A stretch of DNA of 64,000 nt from contig WAIB01000003.1 of NCBI GenBank assembly GCA_009873655.1, positions 62,001 to 126,000 of the forward strand, in the 5' to 3' direction. Position 1 is the stretch's first letter. The number at the start of each line of letters is the position of its first letter. Positions 62,891 through 64,000 of the stretch are shown here, in pieces. The DNA comes from Nitrospinota bacterium (lineage in GTDB: Bacteria; Nitrospinota; Nitrospinia; Nitrospinales; VA-1). Position numbers and translations under genes: made by a program. The notes below the pieces were generated by a model. It had not been told where the DNA came from. It saw only the letters and a program-made list of their open reading frames with translations, and searched no databases.

Positions 62891-64000
62891 ATGACAAAGA
62901 ATAAAAACAACATAAAACGCCTGATTTTTTCATTCTTGGCAGTCGCGCTAATCGCGATCCCGGGAACGGCCATGGCGGCTATGCCCGATCCGATAAAAAA
63001 GGATATGCTGGAGAAGGGAAAAAAGGTTTATTTTAAACGATGTGTCTGGTGTCACGGTGTGGAAGGGGGCGGTGACGGCCCTTCTGCAGAGCGCCTTTAC
63101 ACTCGACCGCGAAACTTTATTCAAGGAACATTCAAAATCCGGTGGACGGATTCAGGCGAATTGCCCTTGGATATTAACTTGATCAACACGGTCAAAAATG
63201 GACTTCAAGGTTCTGCAATGCCCGCTTGGGGTGAATTCCTGGCAGAAGATGAAATCCTTGCGGTTGTTCAATTCGTAAAAAGTCTGGTTCAGGATCGAGA
63301 CTGGAGCGATGAGGACGAAGAGGTTAACAATGTAATAGGAGGGTCAGCTACCTCAAGTTCATCAGTCGGAGCGATTGGTGCTGATGTTGGAAAGGGTCCC
63401 TTGGGAAATCCACCCTGGGCGGAGACAAAAGGACCGTACCATTTGGGAGTACCCCAGGAGCATATTGATGCGGGTAAGGAACTCTTTATGAAAAATAAAT
63501 GTTGGGAATGTCATGGTGGCGAAGGCCGTGGAGATGGCAACCCGACAATGAAGGATGATTGGGGCTTCCCAATTGTTGCGGCGAACTGGCAGCAATGCTG
63601 GAACTTCCGTGGGGCTCGTAGAGATCCCTTCAATCCTTTTGTTATCGCTCGAACTATTTCAACGGGACTGAATGGCACCCCAATGCCTAACTTCCGGGAG
63701 CAATTGACCGGAACTGAAAGGTGGCAATTGGCGGCTTTCGTTAATTCCCTTTGTCCCAGGAAGAAAATCGATCCACTGACGAACAAACCAGTACCAGATT
63801 TTCTAATTCAGTCAGTTTATACGGAAGGGCCAGTTGTACCAAAGATCGACGATCCAAGCTGGCAATCACCTGACACTGACGATCGAATCGTTCCAGCTCC
63901 TGAGGAACAAAAAGAAAACCCAAAAAGGCATCATATTGCCATGGCGGGTCAAATCACACGTGGTAAGCGTAACTTCGATCCTAAAGCGGATAACCTCTGG
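62891..64000 (+). CDS. Exported di-heme cytochrome c protein, truncated by window end (in-frame ATGs also at 62879 and 62885)
   Basis: Signal peptide LIFSFLAVALIAIPGTAMAA; KGKKVYFKRCVWCHGVEGGGDGPSA; AGKELFMKNKCWECHGGEGRGDG; frame open to the window edge. Confidence 0.87.
   Translation, partial: MTKNKNNIKRLIFSFLAVALIAIPGTAMAAMPDPIKKDMLEKGKKVYFKRCVWCHGVEGGGDGPSAERLYTRPRNFIQGTFKIRWTDSGELPLDINLINTVKNGLQGSAMPAWGEFLAEDEILAVVQFVKSLVQDRDWSDEDEEVNNVIGGSATSSSSVGAIGADVGKGPLGNPPWAETKGPYHLGVPQEHIDAGKELFMKNKCWECHGGEGRGDGNPTMKDDWGFPIVAANWQQCWNFRGARRDPFNPFVIARTISTGLNGTPMPNFREQLTGTERWQLAAFVNSLCPRKKIDPLTNKPVPDFLIQSVYTEGPVVPKIDDPSWQSPDTDDRIVPAPEEQKENPKRHHIAMAGQITRGKRNFDPKADNLW

Overview
The window looks like a gene-dense bacterial chromosome segment. 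From the gene mix I infer a Nitrospinota-like nitrite-oxidiser relative, but there is no 16S rRNA here to confirm that. Most of it is housekeeping: recG, a relA/spoT homologue, rpmB, yebC-ruvC-ruvA-ruvB, yajC-secD-secF, a class A RNase P RNA, ligA, a DEAD-box helicase, sdhA-sdhB-CCG subunit, gcvPB, heptosyltransferases and hisD. It also has envelope and redox-protein genes: DsbA-type proteins, three trypsin-like/HtrA proteases, a C-terminal processing protease and a metallophosphatase fused to a tetraheme cytochrome. Small LRR genes lie at the left edge and near 16-17 kb. The right end (58.4 kb to the edge) holds the most unusual block: a cytochrome-bd-like subunit I lacking a recognisable GRQPW loop, followed by three c-type cytochrome genes, the last cut by the window edge. 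A good sigma70-like promoter lies about 300 nt upstream of that block. No CRISPR array, recognisable transposase, tRNA or rRNA gene was seen. Function calls come from reading motifs by eye; no database search was run.
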